The notes beneath the pieces were generated by a model that made no database searches, was not told where the DNA came from, and saw only the letters and a program-made list of their open reading frames with translations. Shown here piece after piece: positions 1-11,747 of a stretch of DNA of 64,000 bases (the first letter of the stretch is position 1; each line of letters begins with the position of its first letter). Origin of the DNA: Cytospora piceicola (taxonomy: Eukaryota > Ascomycota > Sordariomycetes > Diaporthales > Cytosporaceae); assembly GCA_023375675.1 (NCBI GenBank), contig JALQBC010000038.1:124001-188000 (forward strand). Reading direction: 5' to 3'. A program made the position numbers and the translations under genes.

Positions 1-943
1 AATAAAGAAAAGGTTCCGATTATAAATACTAAATACTTTTTAGCTATAAGCGATAGTTAGTATTAATTTTAGTACGCTAAAGTAATAAAAGTATACCGGG
101 CTTAGTAAGCCTATATCGATCGGTATAATATAAAGGTAAAGAAATAGTAAAAAAAGCGTACCGGATAAATAAGCGATATATATTAAAATTAAAGTTAATT
201 ATTTAATAGTCTTTATATAAAGGAAGAAAATAGACCAGGTAGTAAAACGAGCTTAAAATATAGCTTTACCGAAGCTCGAGTTAAAGTTAGTTATTTTTCG
301 CTTAAAGTTTTTATAATAATTTTATATTTCTTTTATATTTTAGAGTTACTTAAAAAAGGGATGTTTAGCGGTTTAAATCTTTAAACCGCTAAAGAAGGCT
401 TAACGTAGTAGCTAGTAGTATTAGACCTACTAACCTTACGTCGATATCTTTTAAAAAGCATCTCGAGTACTTATTTTAATCACTTTTTTTACTTAGATAA
501 GAATAATATATAACGAAGTTTTACTACCTATACTTATCCCGACGTAATCAGACTTAAATATTATCCCTTTTATCTCTCTACCTTCGTTTCTATAGCCGAC
601 GGTCGTTCGAGAGTATAGGCCTTCGGGCTTACTCTTAATCAACCTTAACGTAGCAAGGCTAGTGGCTTTTAGTTCTTTATAAGGGTTACTCGCCTCTGCG
701 ACATTACTTACTAACTTTAACTAAACGTTATAACTTAAGATCTTTAAGCTTTATTATAATATCTCTTTTTATAACTATATCTTTTATAATTAATTTATTA
801 ACGACTATTTTTAAACATTTTAAACTATACTTATCTTATTTATAAAGTTTACTTTAATTTAATAATATATTTATTACGTTTTACTTATAAATATATTATT
901 TTATAGTATTTATTAGTTTATATTTATTTTTTAAAAGAAACGA
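1..943. other. AT-rich RIP-mutated flank of the repeat island
   Basis: No open reading frame is present. The sequence is rich in TpA and almost devoid of CpA and TpG: in bases 1-240 I count one CpA and no TpG, while CpG and GpC are still common. That is the known footprint of RIP, which converts CpA to TpA on both strands of repeats in many Pezizomycotina. I see no promoter or gene here. The mutated block continues rightward into the decayed frame that begins near 944 and leftward beyond the window. Confidence 0.8.
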
Positions 944-3900
944 ATAGCGGTATTCGATAGTTTTAATACTATAAAACGTAAGCTTAAAAAAGACTTTAAT
1001 AAAGCTTACGTTATATATCTCTTTTCCGACTTTACTTAAATTAACTATTATAAGATAATCGAGGTACTTATATCTACTTTCTATATAGATAACGTTAAAT
1101 AAGCCGCTTTTTAATTTTACAATTCTATTAAAACCGAGCCTATATTTTTCGTATAAGGCGAAGATAAACTTAAGGCTACTATTAATAACCCTTTACTATC
1201 TTTTCTCGATATAGTAACGTTCGAGTAAAGCTTTATACGCGATTAAGTTAACGCTTTTTATATAAGAAATCCTTTTTTTAAAGACGTTTAATACGTAAAG
1301 TATATAGATTTCGAAGCTGTTTTTAAAGAAGAGTTTAGAAATAAGGTATTTACTTTTTATAAAAAGCCGTTTAAAAATATACTTAATTAACTTATAGCGA
1401 ATATCGATATTAATCTTAAGAAAAAGCAGAAATTCGAAAAGATAGTAAACTCCGAAGGAAGAGTTATACTTTTAAGGTAATCTTATACTTACGGTTATAT
1501 TATTCTTATTAACTAAAAACAGTTAAAGCTATTTACTAACTATATAAATAACACCTTTAATAAGCTAGGTAACAACGTTTAAAAACGACTTTATACGAAT
1601 TTATAACTGCTTACTTAACTTTTCGAAATATTATTATTTATTATTAAGTATACTTATACTATCGCTAACCGTTAAGTCGTTTTCTTTCGAGTAATTATTC
1701 CCGTTACTGTAATTATATAACTTCTTTAATACTTTTAAGATACTATTTAGTAAGTATAGTAGCTGTTTAATATATTCGATTATAAAACAGACGTTACGTT
1801 TAATATATAGTATATATAGCTTCGAGTTAACCCAGACCGGCTACGATTTTATTACGATAAGCGAGTATAGGAAAACCTTTAGTAAATAGGCGTTCTTAAC
1901 TTTTAAGCCGAAATCGGCTAAATTTAAAACCGGTATTTTAAAGCTACTTATTTTAAGCTTAACGCCTTTTTCCTTATCGAATAGCTTAATTTTATAAATT
2001 AAGTAAACCGGTTAAACGAACTTTACCTTATAAGTTGTATTAATGTTATCTTAGAACTTATATATAATATTACCGACGGTTATATTATTAAACCTTATAT
2101 AGTTAACTTTTAACTACCAGTAAATATAACTTAACTTTTAACTTATATAACCTTAAGCTTCGACTTAACAGAGTAGTATTTTACTATACTTTTAAACTCG
2201 ACTTTTTATAAATATAAGTTTTAAAACTTAGTATTAATAAAACTCTTTACTTAAAAGCTTTATATTATTTTAATTTTTATCGGATTTTAATAAGTTAACG
2301 TTATAAATCTAAATTAAAACTTAGTTCTCGTTCCGTTTATATAGTAGTTATAGATTATTAGTATAGCGGATATACGTACTATTATCGATATAGTACTTTT
2401 AGTTAGATTAGACTTTATATTTAATATCGCCGTCCTTATAGTTTTATACGAAGTTTTTAAAAACTATAAATCTGTTTAAAACCTTTTTATTAACGAGCTA
2501 TATTCTTTTATCTCCGAAGTTCGCGAAAAGAGAAAAGAAAACCGAGCTTACCGAGTTATAGCTATTTTTGCTATCTACTTTTGTAGCTTAAAAGCTACTA
2601 CTAAATCCGACCTTTAAAACTAGATTATAGTATATAAGGCTTAGCTTTTTTAAGCAGGTAAGTTTTTAGCTTAAACTCTATTAAAGTTTAATAAAGAGAC
2701 GAAAACTATTAAAGCCGGTAAGTTTAATTAAACTTATCGAAAGCGTATCGGTTGTTAAGTAAGTTAGTAAATCGATATATTAAGTATACTTTTTAGGATT
2801 ATTATAGGAACTACTTAATAAATAAAAGTCTGTATAAACCCGGATAGCGATATACGTTAGATTAGCCTTTTTTACTTTATAGTTTGATTTCTTTAAGTTT
2901 TTAACTAGCTTAAAAACGTTTTTAGCCGTCTTTACGTTTTACTTAAGATACCGCTATACCTTTAACGTACGAAATTAGTCGAAGTATTTATATACGTGTT
3001 ATAAAAGGTATAGAAGTCTTTAAAGCTTTTAGCTATAATATCTTATATTATCGACCTTACTATAATTAAGTGTTATATTAAAAGCCTTAAAAGGTACGAT
3101 ACCTATCGTTAACAAAGAATATATTAGTAGTTTTATAAGCTTACCGATACTTTTATTATATTAAACGCTTTTAAGCTATTCCCTTTCTTCGATTAGGTTT
3201 ATACGCTTATACTTAATAAACTAGTTTATAAAGCAGACTTCGAGATTTTTTAAGATATCGAATTCCCTCTTTAACAGATAAATAAGTAAAATAAGCTAAT
3301 TCTTTAAACTACTTATAAGTATAATATTCGGATAATATATTTCGTTTATATATATACGACGAAGATTTTATAATTCGATAATAGCTAGCTCGATTACTTT
3401 TTTAACTTTTTAAAGCTTTTATTTAATAAAGGATTTATATAAGGTTATACGGGATCCGGGAAATCTTATATTTAAAATATAGTTTATAGTATTATATAAA
3501 ACTCTTTAGTTAACTCCGAATTACTAAAAACGTTTTATATAAAATAAAAGGCGATAACGTAAGCCTTACGCCTTTAATTTATAATCTAAAATAAGGTTAC
3601 TATAAAGCTTATAATTAGCTTTTTATCTAATATTTAAAATATAACGTAGCTTTAACTCTTTAAAGGTATTAAAATAATTTAAAACAGACTATAATAGCTA
3701 TAAATAGATAAGTAAAGCGTACCGAATAAAGTCGATACCTTAATTAAGATAATTTATAATATTATTACCTTCTTTAAGCTCTTTTATAGACTAAATCTTA
3801 CGGTTTTATAGCCTTTTATAGATATAATTAACTTTAGACTGTTTATAGTCGAGGATCTTTTTTAAACTATTTTCTTTACTATTCGTAGTATTTATATCTA

Positions 3901-6900
3901 AAACCTTATTCCTTACGTTTAGAACTTTATATAACACGATTTTTACGATACTATTATACTTATAGGTTTAAGATATATATATTTTAAAGATCTCTTTAAT
4001 AAGTACGAAGCTTTTTTTAACTTTAATTACTAACGTTAGTAGTTTAAGCGTATAAAATATCTTAAAAACTAAATATACTTTATAGAATATACCTTCTTTT
4101 ATATTAATAATAAGTTTATAGACTTTAACGTTTTTTATAATATAATTAACCTTATAACTAATAATATCGTAGATACTTATTATAAGGTTTTAGCTTAAAA
4201 TCTAGCTTAAGCTTTAGCTTAAGCCTTTTTATTATAGGCTCCTTTAGCTAAAGCTTCCTTATTTTAAGCTTCTTTAGCTAAAGCTTTATTATTTTAGGTT
4301 TTTCCGGTAAAGCCTTTAGTAGTAGATTTTATTATTAAGCTAGTAGATATAGATAATCCCGAGCCTTAAAAGCTAATAGTATAATTAGATATAGCTTAGT
4401 AAACAGAATAGCCTTAGCCGGATATATAGTTATATTAGCTTAAAGTCTTATATATTATTAACTAAAATAAATATAATAAGTAAGTCGCCTGAAAATATAA
4501 TAACCTCTTTTATAATATCGGCGTATACTCTTTAAGGTTTAAAAACCGCGTTATATTTAAGGTTAATAATATCGACGTTACTATCGGTAATATTATATTT
4601 TAAATAATAGAACGTAAAATTAACTATGTACTTTTTAAACTCGATATTTTTATTAACGGATAACGTATAAACTTAAGCTTTAATTTTAATATAGTTTAAA
4701 ATTTCGTTAGATAAAAAAGGGATTTCGAGTATTATAAGCTAACTAAAGGTATTTTCTGTTTTAACGTTATTATTTGTACTTTCTTTAATTAAGAATAAAA
4801 GCTTTAACTATTTTATTTTATTTAAAACGTTAGTAATCTTAAAGCGCTTAAAAACGTAAATCGTTTTAAAGAGATTAAACGCTACTTAAAGCGGCTTATT
4901 AAAAGCCTATTTAGCCGGGCAGACGTTATAGTTTATATTATAGTAGTCGTAGTTTAACTTACCGAATATAATTTCTACTATTTAAAGATTATCGTTATTA
5001 ATAAAAGTGCTTTTTAACTTAAAGTAAATATTATTACGATTTAAGAATATTATTTAAAATCTTTAGTCTTCTTTACTTTAAACGACTATTAGTAAAGAAA
5101 TATCTTTATACTCTCGGTAGATTTTAAGACTATTAATAATGTTTATTTTAACCTGCCGATTTTTAAGGTTATATAAAAAGGTATAAATATACTCTTTATA
5201 GATAAAGTATACTATATAAACGACGATATCGCTATATTTAAGCAGCTATTTATAAAGTAGTTTAAAACGTTAACTTTTAAAAGAGTTATATTAAAAGTTT
5301 TAAAATAAACGTTAAAACTTATTATTAATTATCGGAATAAAGTAAGAATATATATAATTACTATAGAAATTATATATAACGGCAGAATATAGTTATCTTA
5401 TAACGTTAGTATCTCCGATTTAATTATTAAAGCTATTTATCGTTATTTTAATAGTATTATTTTTAAAGCTAAGCTTAAAAACTAAAAGCCGATATTACTC
5501 TTTAATAACTGCTTTACGATTATAACTCTCGGTAAACTATATACTTTAAGTATAAGTCTATCTAATACTTTTTAAGTATATATCGCTTTATATAAAACGG
5601 CTATACTTTATTAATATAGAGTTTATAGCCCGGATAGTAAGCTTCTTAAAATCGTTATCTTTACTTTTTATAATACGATATTATAGTACTTTTATTATAA
5701 GTTTAACTTAATATCCTTTTATAAACTTTATAAAGAACGGATTAAGTTAGCTACTATTAACGGATATTAAGAAGACTAAACCGCGTTTATTATTAATATT
5801 TAGGTTATTAATAAAAAGGCAGGTTTTTTATAAGACTTATTTAAGCTAATTATTATATTTAGCCGATCTGTTTATAGTTATATTAATATTATTTATCCCG
5901 ACTTTATTATTAAAAAAAGACTTAAATAAGCTTACTAATATACGTTTAAATATATTATAAATATAAATAACGCTTATATTTCCGATAAGCGCGATTAAAA
6001 AAATATCGATCTTTACTTTTTTACTTTTATTATAGTTTATAATAACGTAAAAGTTTAGTATATATACTACGCTAATAACACTTATTATACTCGGACTTAT
6101 ATATTACTTTTTACTATAAATAATACCGGTTTTTTAAATAACTTTACTTATAATTATAACTTTTTCGTTAATAATTAGTTTTTAAGTTAATAAAGAACCG
6201 GTTAGACCTTTTTATTAAAGTAAAGAACTAAAGCGGATAAAAACTAACGTATCGATTAAGCTTACCGCCTACTTAAAAAAGATAAATAAGTTATCGATAT
6301 TATTAATATTACCCTTTTAGCTAAAGATTTAATATTTAACTTAGATTAAGTATATTAAAATAAAGTAAATCGCGAAGTTAAAAAGGAAGTTAAAAAAGCT
6401 AACGACGAAGAGAAAGAAAAACAGGTAATAAAGTTAAACGACGGCGGTAAGATTTAACGTTTTAAGATTCCTATATTTAAAAACTAACGTTATAACTTAC
6501 GTCGTTAACGTAATACTTTAAAAAAGAAACAACCGAATATCGGCGCCTTTACAGATATTACTATAAAGATAGTCGCCGCCGGAGGTTAGAATAATATAGC
6601 TCTTATAACTACTACTAACAGAAAGTAAAATACTACCGGCTAAAACGGTTAAAACAATATTACTACTACCGGAAACGAAGATAATAATAACGTTATAGTA
6701 GTAGCTATAACTTTTAACTAAAATAATTAAAGCGCGATAACGAAGGTCGCTAATAATTAGGATTAGACGAAGTCTATAAAACCTTTAACTTAGTAAAGGA
6801 TATAAGCGATATAAGCGATATAAGCAATATAGCAATATAAGATAGATACGAGTAAAGACGAAAGTAAAGGTACAGATATTAGAACGCTATAATACGCGAT

Positions 6901-7024
6901 ATAAGCGATATAAACGATATAAGCGATATAAGCGATAAGGAAACAGAGGAAGTAAGGAAGGATAAAGTATTATAAGGATATAATCGTTTTATTTTATAAG
7001 GGGGGTATATCAAGGCTTATGTAA
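944..7024 (+). pseudogene. RIP-decayed giant ORF (~2,000 codons) with P-loop
   Basis: One plus-strand frame (codons starting at positions equal to 2 modulo 3) can be read without frameshift from about 944 to the TAA at 7022. I checked it around 992, 2654, 3188, 3443, 4169, 4871, 5222, 5282, 6194 and 6374. It is littered with TAA and TAG codons, as expected if RIP turned CAA/CAG into stops; TGA is nearly absent (one seen at 4490). Codons 3443-3469 spell G-Y-T-G-S-G-K-S-Y, a Walker-A P-loop. The part around 4200-4310 is Ala/Leu/Gln-rich, 6370-6540 is Lys/Glu-rich, and the tail is Asn/Thr/Gln-rich with a 9-bp repeat. Reverting the putative start ATA at 944 to ATG is inference. I do not recognise the family; no reverse transcriptase or transposase motif was found. 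Large size and RIP suggest a repeated mobile-element gene. Confidence 0.6.
6798..6940 (+). repeat. Degenerate 9-bp tandem repeat (ATAAGCGAT-type)
   Basis: Two clusters of ATATAAGCG-type units lie at about 6800-6838 and 6896-6935, near the 3' end of the decayed frame. In that frame each unit reads ATA-TAA-GCG, which before RIP would have been ATG-CAA-GCG, that is Met-Gln-Ala. The protein therefore probably ended in a short Met/Gln/Ala repeat tract. Confidence 0.65.
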
Positions 7025-7270
7025 GCTACTTTAAAGCTAGCTACTCTACTAAACACTATTTTCCTTCCCCTTTAGTTTAGTTAGTTTCTTTTACTAGACT
7101 AGGGAACGGCGGTAGGACCGCCTGCCGAGAAGGCCTTCCGTTAAGAAGGATCGGAAATTTAATAGGTATTTAGTTAGATAGTTAGATACGCTGCTTAAGC
7201 TGCTCCGGATCCGATAGAGTAACGCCCTTCGGGCGTTACTCTATCGTCTCCTCCGTAGCCTTAAGCGGCG
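7025..7270. other. Non-coding segment between decayed ORF and satellite
   Basis: This stretch is less AT-rich than its neighbours and has no gene. A purine run, AAGGGGGG, lies just before it (about 6998-7005, inside the end of the decayed frame), and it contains the long hairpin at 7212-7246. It may be the downstream flank or terminal region of the mobile element to its left; nothing in it proves that. Confidence 0.4.
7212..7246. repeat. Perfect 16-bp inverted repeat (hairpin)
   Basis: A 16-bp arm beginning CGATAGAGTAACGCCC is followed by the 3-base loop TTC and its exact reverse complement. The arms are free of mismatches although adjacent DNA is heavily mutated. No gene ends immediately upstream, so it is not an obvious transcript end. 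It may be a terminal or subterminal structure of the neighbouring element. Confidence 0.85.
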
Positions 7271-9129
7271 AAATATTTATTTATTTACTTTATAACTAAC
7301 TAATTTATTAGCTAATTTATATATTTACTTACTTACTTACTTACTTACTTACTAACTTACTTATTTATTAACTTACTTACTTACTAACTTACTTACTTAC
7401 TAACCTGCTTATTTAATAACTAAGTAACTAGCTTACTAGATACTTTAATAGCTAATATATTAGCTAACCTACTTATTTACCTACTTACTTAGTTACCTAC
7501 CTACTTACTTACTTACTTATTTATTTACTTACTTACTAGTTAATTTAATAGCTAATTTACTAGCTAACCTACTTACTTACTTACTTATTTATTTATTTAG
7601 TTAATAGCTTAGTTATTAACTAACTAACTTACTATCTAATTTACTAGCTAACTTACTAGCTAACTTATTAGCTAACTTACTTACTTACCTACTTACTTAC
7701 TTACTTACCTATTTAGTTAAGTATTTAGTTACTTACTTACTTACTTACTTATTAACTTACTAATTTACTAGCTAACTTACTAGCTAACTTACTAGCTAAC
7801 CTATTAACTAACTAACTTACTTACTTACTTACTTACCTACTTATTTACCTACTTTATAGCTAATTTACTTACTAGCTAATTTACTAATAAACTTACTTAC
7901 CTACTTACCTACCTACCTACTTACTTACTTACTTACTTACCTACTTACTTACTTACTTATTTACCTACTTACTTACCTACTTACTTACTTACTTACCTAC
8001 TTACTTAATTACTTAATAACTAACTTACTAAATAGCTTACTTACTTACTTATTAACTTACTAAATAGCTAATTTACTAGCTAACTTACTAGTTAACTTAC
8101 TTACTTAGCTACTTACTTATTTACTTACTTACTTAGTTAAGTACTTAGTTACCTACTTACTTACTTATTAACTTACTTACTTACTTACTAACTTACTAGC
8201 TAACTTACTAGCTAACCTACTAACTAACTAACTTACTTACTTACCTATTTAATTACTTATTTACTTATTTAATAGCGAAGTTACTTACTAGCTAACTTAC
8301 TAACCTACTTACTTACTTACTAACCTACTTACTTACTTACTTACTTACTTACTTAATAATTATATAACTAAGTTATTAACTACTTTACTAGCAACTTAAC
8401 TAATTACTTTACTACTTAATTTACTAGCTAACTTACTAGCTAACTTACTTATTAGCTATTTTACTTATTAGTTAATTTACTTAGTAGCTAAGTTACTAGC
8501 TAACTTACTAGCTAACTTAACTACTTACTTACTTACTTACTTACCTACCTACCTAGTTACTTACTTACCTACTTACTTACTTACTTATTTACTTACTAAC
8601 TTACTTACTAACTTACTTAATAATTAACTAGCTAACTTACTAACTACTTTACTAGTTAACCTACTAGCTAACCTACTTACTTACTTACTTACTTACTTAT
8701 TTATTTATTTATTTACTTACTAGCTAATTTAATAGCTAACTTACTAAGTAACTTACTAACTAACTTACTAACTAACTTACTTACTTACTTACCTACTTAC
8801 CTACTTACTTACCTACTTACTTACTTACCTACTTACTTACTTACCTACTTACTTACCTACTTATTTATTTACTTACTTACTAGTTAATTTAATAGCTAAT
8901 TTAATAGCTAACTGTTTAACTAACTAACTTACTTACTTACTTACTTACTTATTTACTTACTAACTTACCTACTTACTTACTTACCTACTTAGTTACTAGC
9001 TAACTTACTAACTAACTTACTAACTAACTTACTAACTAACTTACTAACTAACTTACTTATTTACTTACCTACTTACCTACTTACTTACTTACTTACCTAC
9101 TTACTTACTTACTTACCTACTTACTTACC

Positions 9130-9163
<34 letters not shown>

Positions 9164-9378
9164 GTTACTAGCTAACTTACTAACTAACTTACTAACTAAC
9201 TTACTAGCTAACTTACTAACTAACTTACTTATTTACTTACCTACTTACCTACTTACTTACTTACTTACCTACTTACTTACTTACTTACCTACTTACTTAC
9301 CTACTTACTTACTTACTTACTTAGTTACTAGCTAACTTACTAACTAACTTACTAACTAACTTACTAACTAACTTACTA

Positions 9379-9415
<37 letters not shown>

Positions 9416-9416
9416 A
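7271..9416. repeat. TTAC/CTTA tetranucleotide satellite, 2.1 kb
   Basis: The block consists almost entirely of TTAC units broken by variants such as TAGC, TAAC and CTAC. Longer modules alternate between runs of ACTT/ACCT and runs of AACTTACTAGCT. The right end has a higher-order tandem period of 172 bp, since the landmark ACTTACTTAT recurs at 9051 and 9223 with near-identical sequence after each. CpA and TpG are nearly absent, so the array itself may have been exposed to RIP. No coding potential. Confidence 0.9.
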
Positions 9417-9890
9417 TTCGAATCTAAAGGCTTATATAAGCCTTCGGTAAAGAAGAAAGGAGGGAAAGGCTAGAGTTCGGGTTAAGAACCTTAAGAACTT
9501 ACAGAATTAGAACTATTAGCTTTAATAGTAAGCCTACTTTAAGGGCTACAATTTAATTAAATATACCGTTTAATAGCCCTGTTTTTACAGATTTAGATTT
9601 AGGTAAGTACGTCTTAATCGGATTAAAACTCGAGCGTGTATCTTAGTTCGAACTTAAGGTCTTCGGTAGAGAGGAAGGGAGGGAAAGGCTAGGGTTCGGG
9701 TTAAGAACCTAAGAAACCTAAGAAACCTAAGGAATTAAGACTATTACCTTTAATAGTAAGCTTACCTTAAGAGCTACAATTTAATTAAATATACCGTTTA
9801 ATAGCCCTTTTTCTACAGATTCAGATTTAGGTAAGTAAGTCTTAATCGGATTAAAACTTAAGCGTGCATCTTAGTTCGAACCTAAGGTCT
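9417..9890. repeat. Tandem pair of ~220-228-bp units
   Basis: Two adjacent copies share the order GGGAAAGGCT, GGGTTAAGAACC, a block with ATTTAATTAAATATACCG, AGATTTAGGTAAGTA and TTAATCGGATTAAAACT. Copy 1 runs from about 9421 to 9650 and copy 2 from about 9650 to 9885; landmark offsets are 219 and 228 bp. Several differences between copies are C/T or G/A, as RIP would produce, plus small indels. No ORF. Confidence 0.85.
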
Positions 9891-11237
9891 ACTGTGAAAG
9901 GCCTTATCGTAGGTCTGATCTGACCTTATCTAAGCCTTAAAGTGACCGTAAGCCTTCCGGCAGGCATTTAAGGCCTTACAATCTCTAGTTCTCTTAGCCG
10001 TCCGACGGCTAAAATCACTGCTTTTCACAGCCAATCAGATGCTTTAAACGGGTGCTGTAGCGAATCAGCATGATTGTAATTCAGAGCCAATCAGAATCAA
10101 AAACAGGTGGCACACATCTCAAGGGCAACAATTTTCTATTGTGCTCGCCCGCCTTGTAAAACAAACATCAACCTTCCTAACGGAAGGCATAATATAACAC
10201 ACACACTAGAATTAAAGACTGTACTATACATACTATCGTGCCTGTTTTTCAGTTAGATCTAGCTCGTGTTGATACCTGATAGTCAGGCGATGTAGCAATC
10301 GGCAGGGCTGAGAAGACGGGGCTGGGGAAGTTTCTTCGTTCGTTTGCCACTCCTTCCTCCCTCCCCAGAGCTGCCATTGTACTGTTGTGGTGATTAGCGA
10401 TGATTGTGAACTCTGGTGGTTAGGGTTCGGTTTCTGGCTGGAAGCAAAAGGTTTGTGGGGCTTTGTTATTATGATGCTGGTGATGGTGGTCAAAACCGCC
10501 AGTTCGACATGAGCGCTGAAACTAGATATCGAGCTTCTACTTTACCATATTTCTGCTTAGAACTTGAGCAGAGCAGTCTTGGAAGAGGGGCGGAAGTTTT
10601 TCGTGAAGCTACTTAGGTCCTCATGTCCTGAAGGGCAACTACCGAGTAGTTAATTATATAATTCCTGGTGGATCGAGGTGGTGTGTAGCCAAGGCGAGAA
10701 AATCTTTCAGACTTGGATAATTGGTCGAACTTCTGCAATAATGCCTACCTGGTGTAAAAGGGATGTAAATTTGTGAAAGCTAACCGTGCACATGTGCGGT
10801 AGGTATATCAGACAATAGTAGGACTTATCTCTTGGGCTTGAACCCAGTTCACAAGAAAAAGGCAGAATAGCCTCCAACATCAACCACAGTTGGTCTTCCG
10901 TTTTGCTCAACAAGTCTATTGACACTCGCATCTCGAAATGCCTGCGTGCATGTTATATTAAGTAAGTATCCTGGAAGCCCTGGCCTCTATATAGAGCAAA
11001 AAGGGCGAGGGGGGGGGGGCTTCGCGGACTAATTATGAAGCCCGTGCGAAGACGGGTTCGCTCCCTATAGCTCTTACCTGCAGTGAGTCCCAACTTAGGT
11101 TCAACTGCACCCTTTCTCGCTGGTTTTGTTTTTATTCTGTCGCCCTTCCTAACTGGACAAAGTGCATTTTATGAGACATCCCAGGTGTGACACTTTAACA
11201 GCTAGCGAGTGATGTGTTACTACCTTACGGGGTGATG
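9891..11237. other. Intergenic, boundary of RIP island
   Basis: CpA and TpG reappear abruptly from about 9890, marking the right edge of the RIP-affected block. Only short ORFs without recognisable features occur. A run of twelve G residues lies near 11009-11020. No gene can be supported. Confidence 0.6.
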
Positions 11238-11747
11238 CTAACTTACCAACCTGCCAACCTGCTTTGGTGAACAAGTATGACCACCAGATATGCTACTAGT
11301 AGTAGATAGTTCAACAGCTGCTGTTGACGAGCCATCTCTTTGCCCAGAATCTGGCACATCTACAGCAGGCGGTGGCGGCTCTTCGCCCCTTACGTACAGG
11401 CAGTAGTCACCAGTTTCAAGTACGCCATCGAGAGGTGCAATAATCGGGTTCCTGCCAGCTTGGTCATGTGTCAAGTAGGCTCGATCGAACGCGTTGTTAG
11501 CGATGATAGCGCTTGCAGTCAGGGCGGTCCGATGATGGAACCCAAACCCCTGGGTCGAGTTGGACGATACAACGGTGCAATCGACAGCGGGTAAAGATAA
11601 CAGGACGCTGTTTGGGAGATCTCCGTACCCGGGATGTCGCAAGCGGACTCGATGTCTGAGCTGGGCAGGCACACACAGCGGCGATAGAGGCGGCGGCCGA
11701 GCTAGATGAGTGGTTGTCATTGTTATTGCTTTATGCGAGACGCACAA
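11238..11747 (-). CDS. Hypothetical protein, possible HNH-protein fragment
   Basis: An uninterrupted 169-codon minus-strand frame with ATG at 11747; internal ATGs are also possible starts. The centre, reading HHRTALTASAIIANNAF and then LDGVLETGDYCLYV, has the feel of the N-terminal region that precedes HNH nuclease domains in some fungal proteins. This is recall of a pattern and not an alignment. The C-terminal 45 residues are Pro/Ser/Thr-rich and no HNH residues follow before the stop, so if the relation is real this is a truncated copy or the first exon of a gene whose later exons I cannot place. The AT-rich accessory surroundings fit a decayed gene. It could also be a chance ORF. Confidence 0.35.
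   Translation of the reverse strand: MCVSHKAITMTTTHLARPPPLSPLCVPAQLRHRVRLRHPGYGDLPNSVLLSLPAVDCTVVSSNSTQGFGFHHRTALTASAIIANNAFDRAYLTHDQAGRNPIIAPLDGVLETGDYCLYVRGEEPPPPAVDVPDSGQRDGSSTAAVELSTTSSISGGHTCSPKQVGRLVS

Noticed and set aside
6995..7030. Polypurine tract AAGGGGGG as the edge of a 3' LTR
   Set aside because: No second LTR copy is visible in the window and no reverse transcriptase, RNase H or integrase motif was found in the decayed frame.
7271..9416. Regular repeats considered as CRISPR or telomere DNA
   Set aside because: There are no unique spacers of constant length and no TTAGGG units; it is a tetranucleotide satellite in a fungus.
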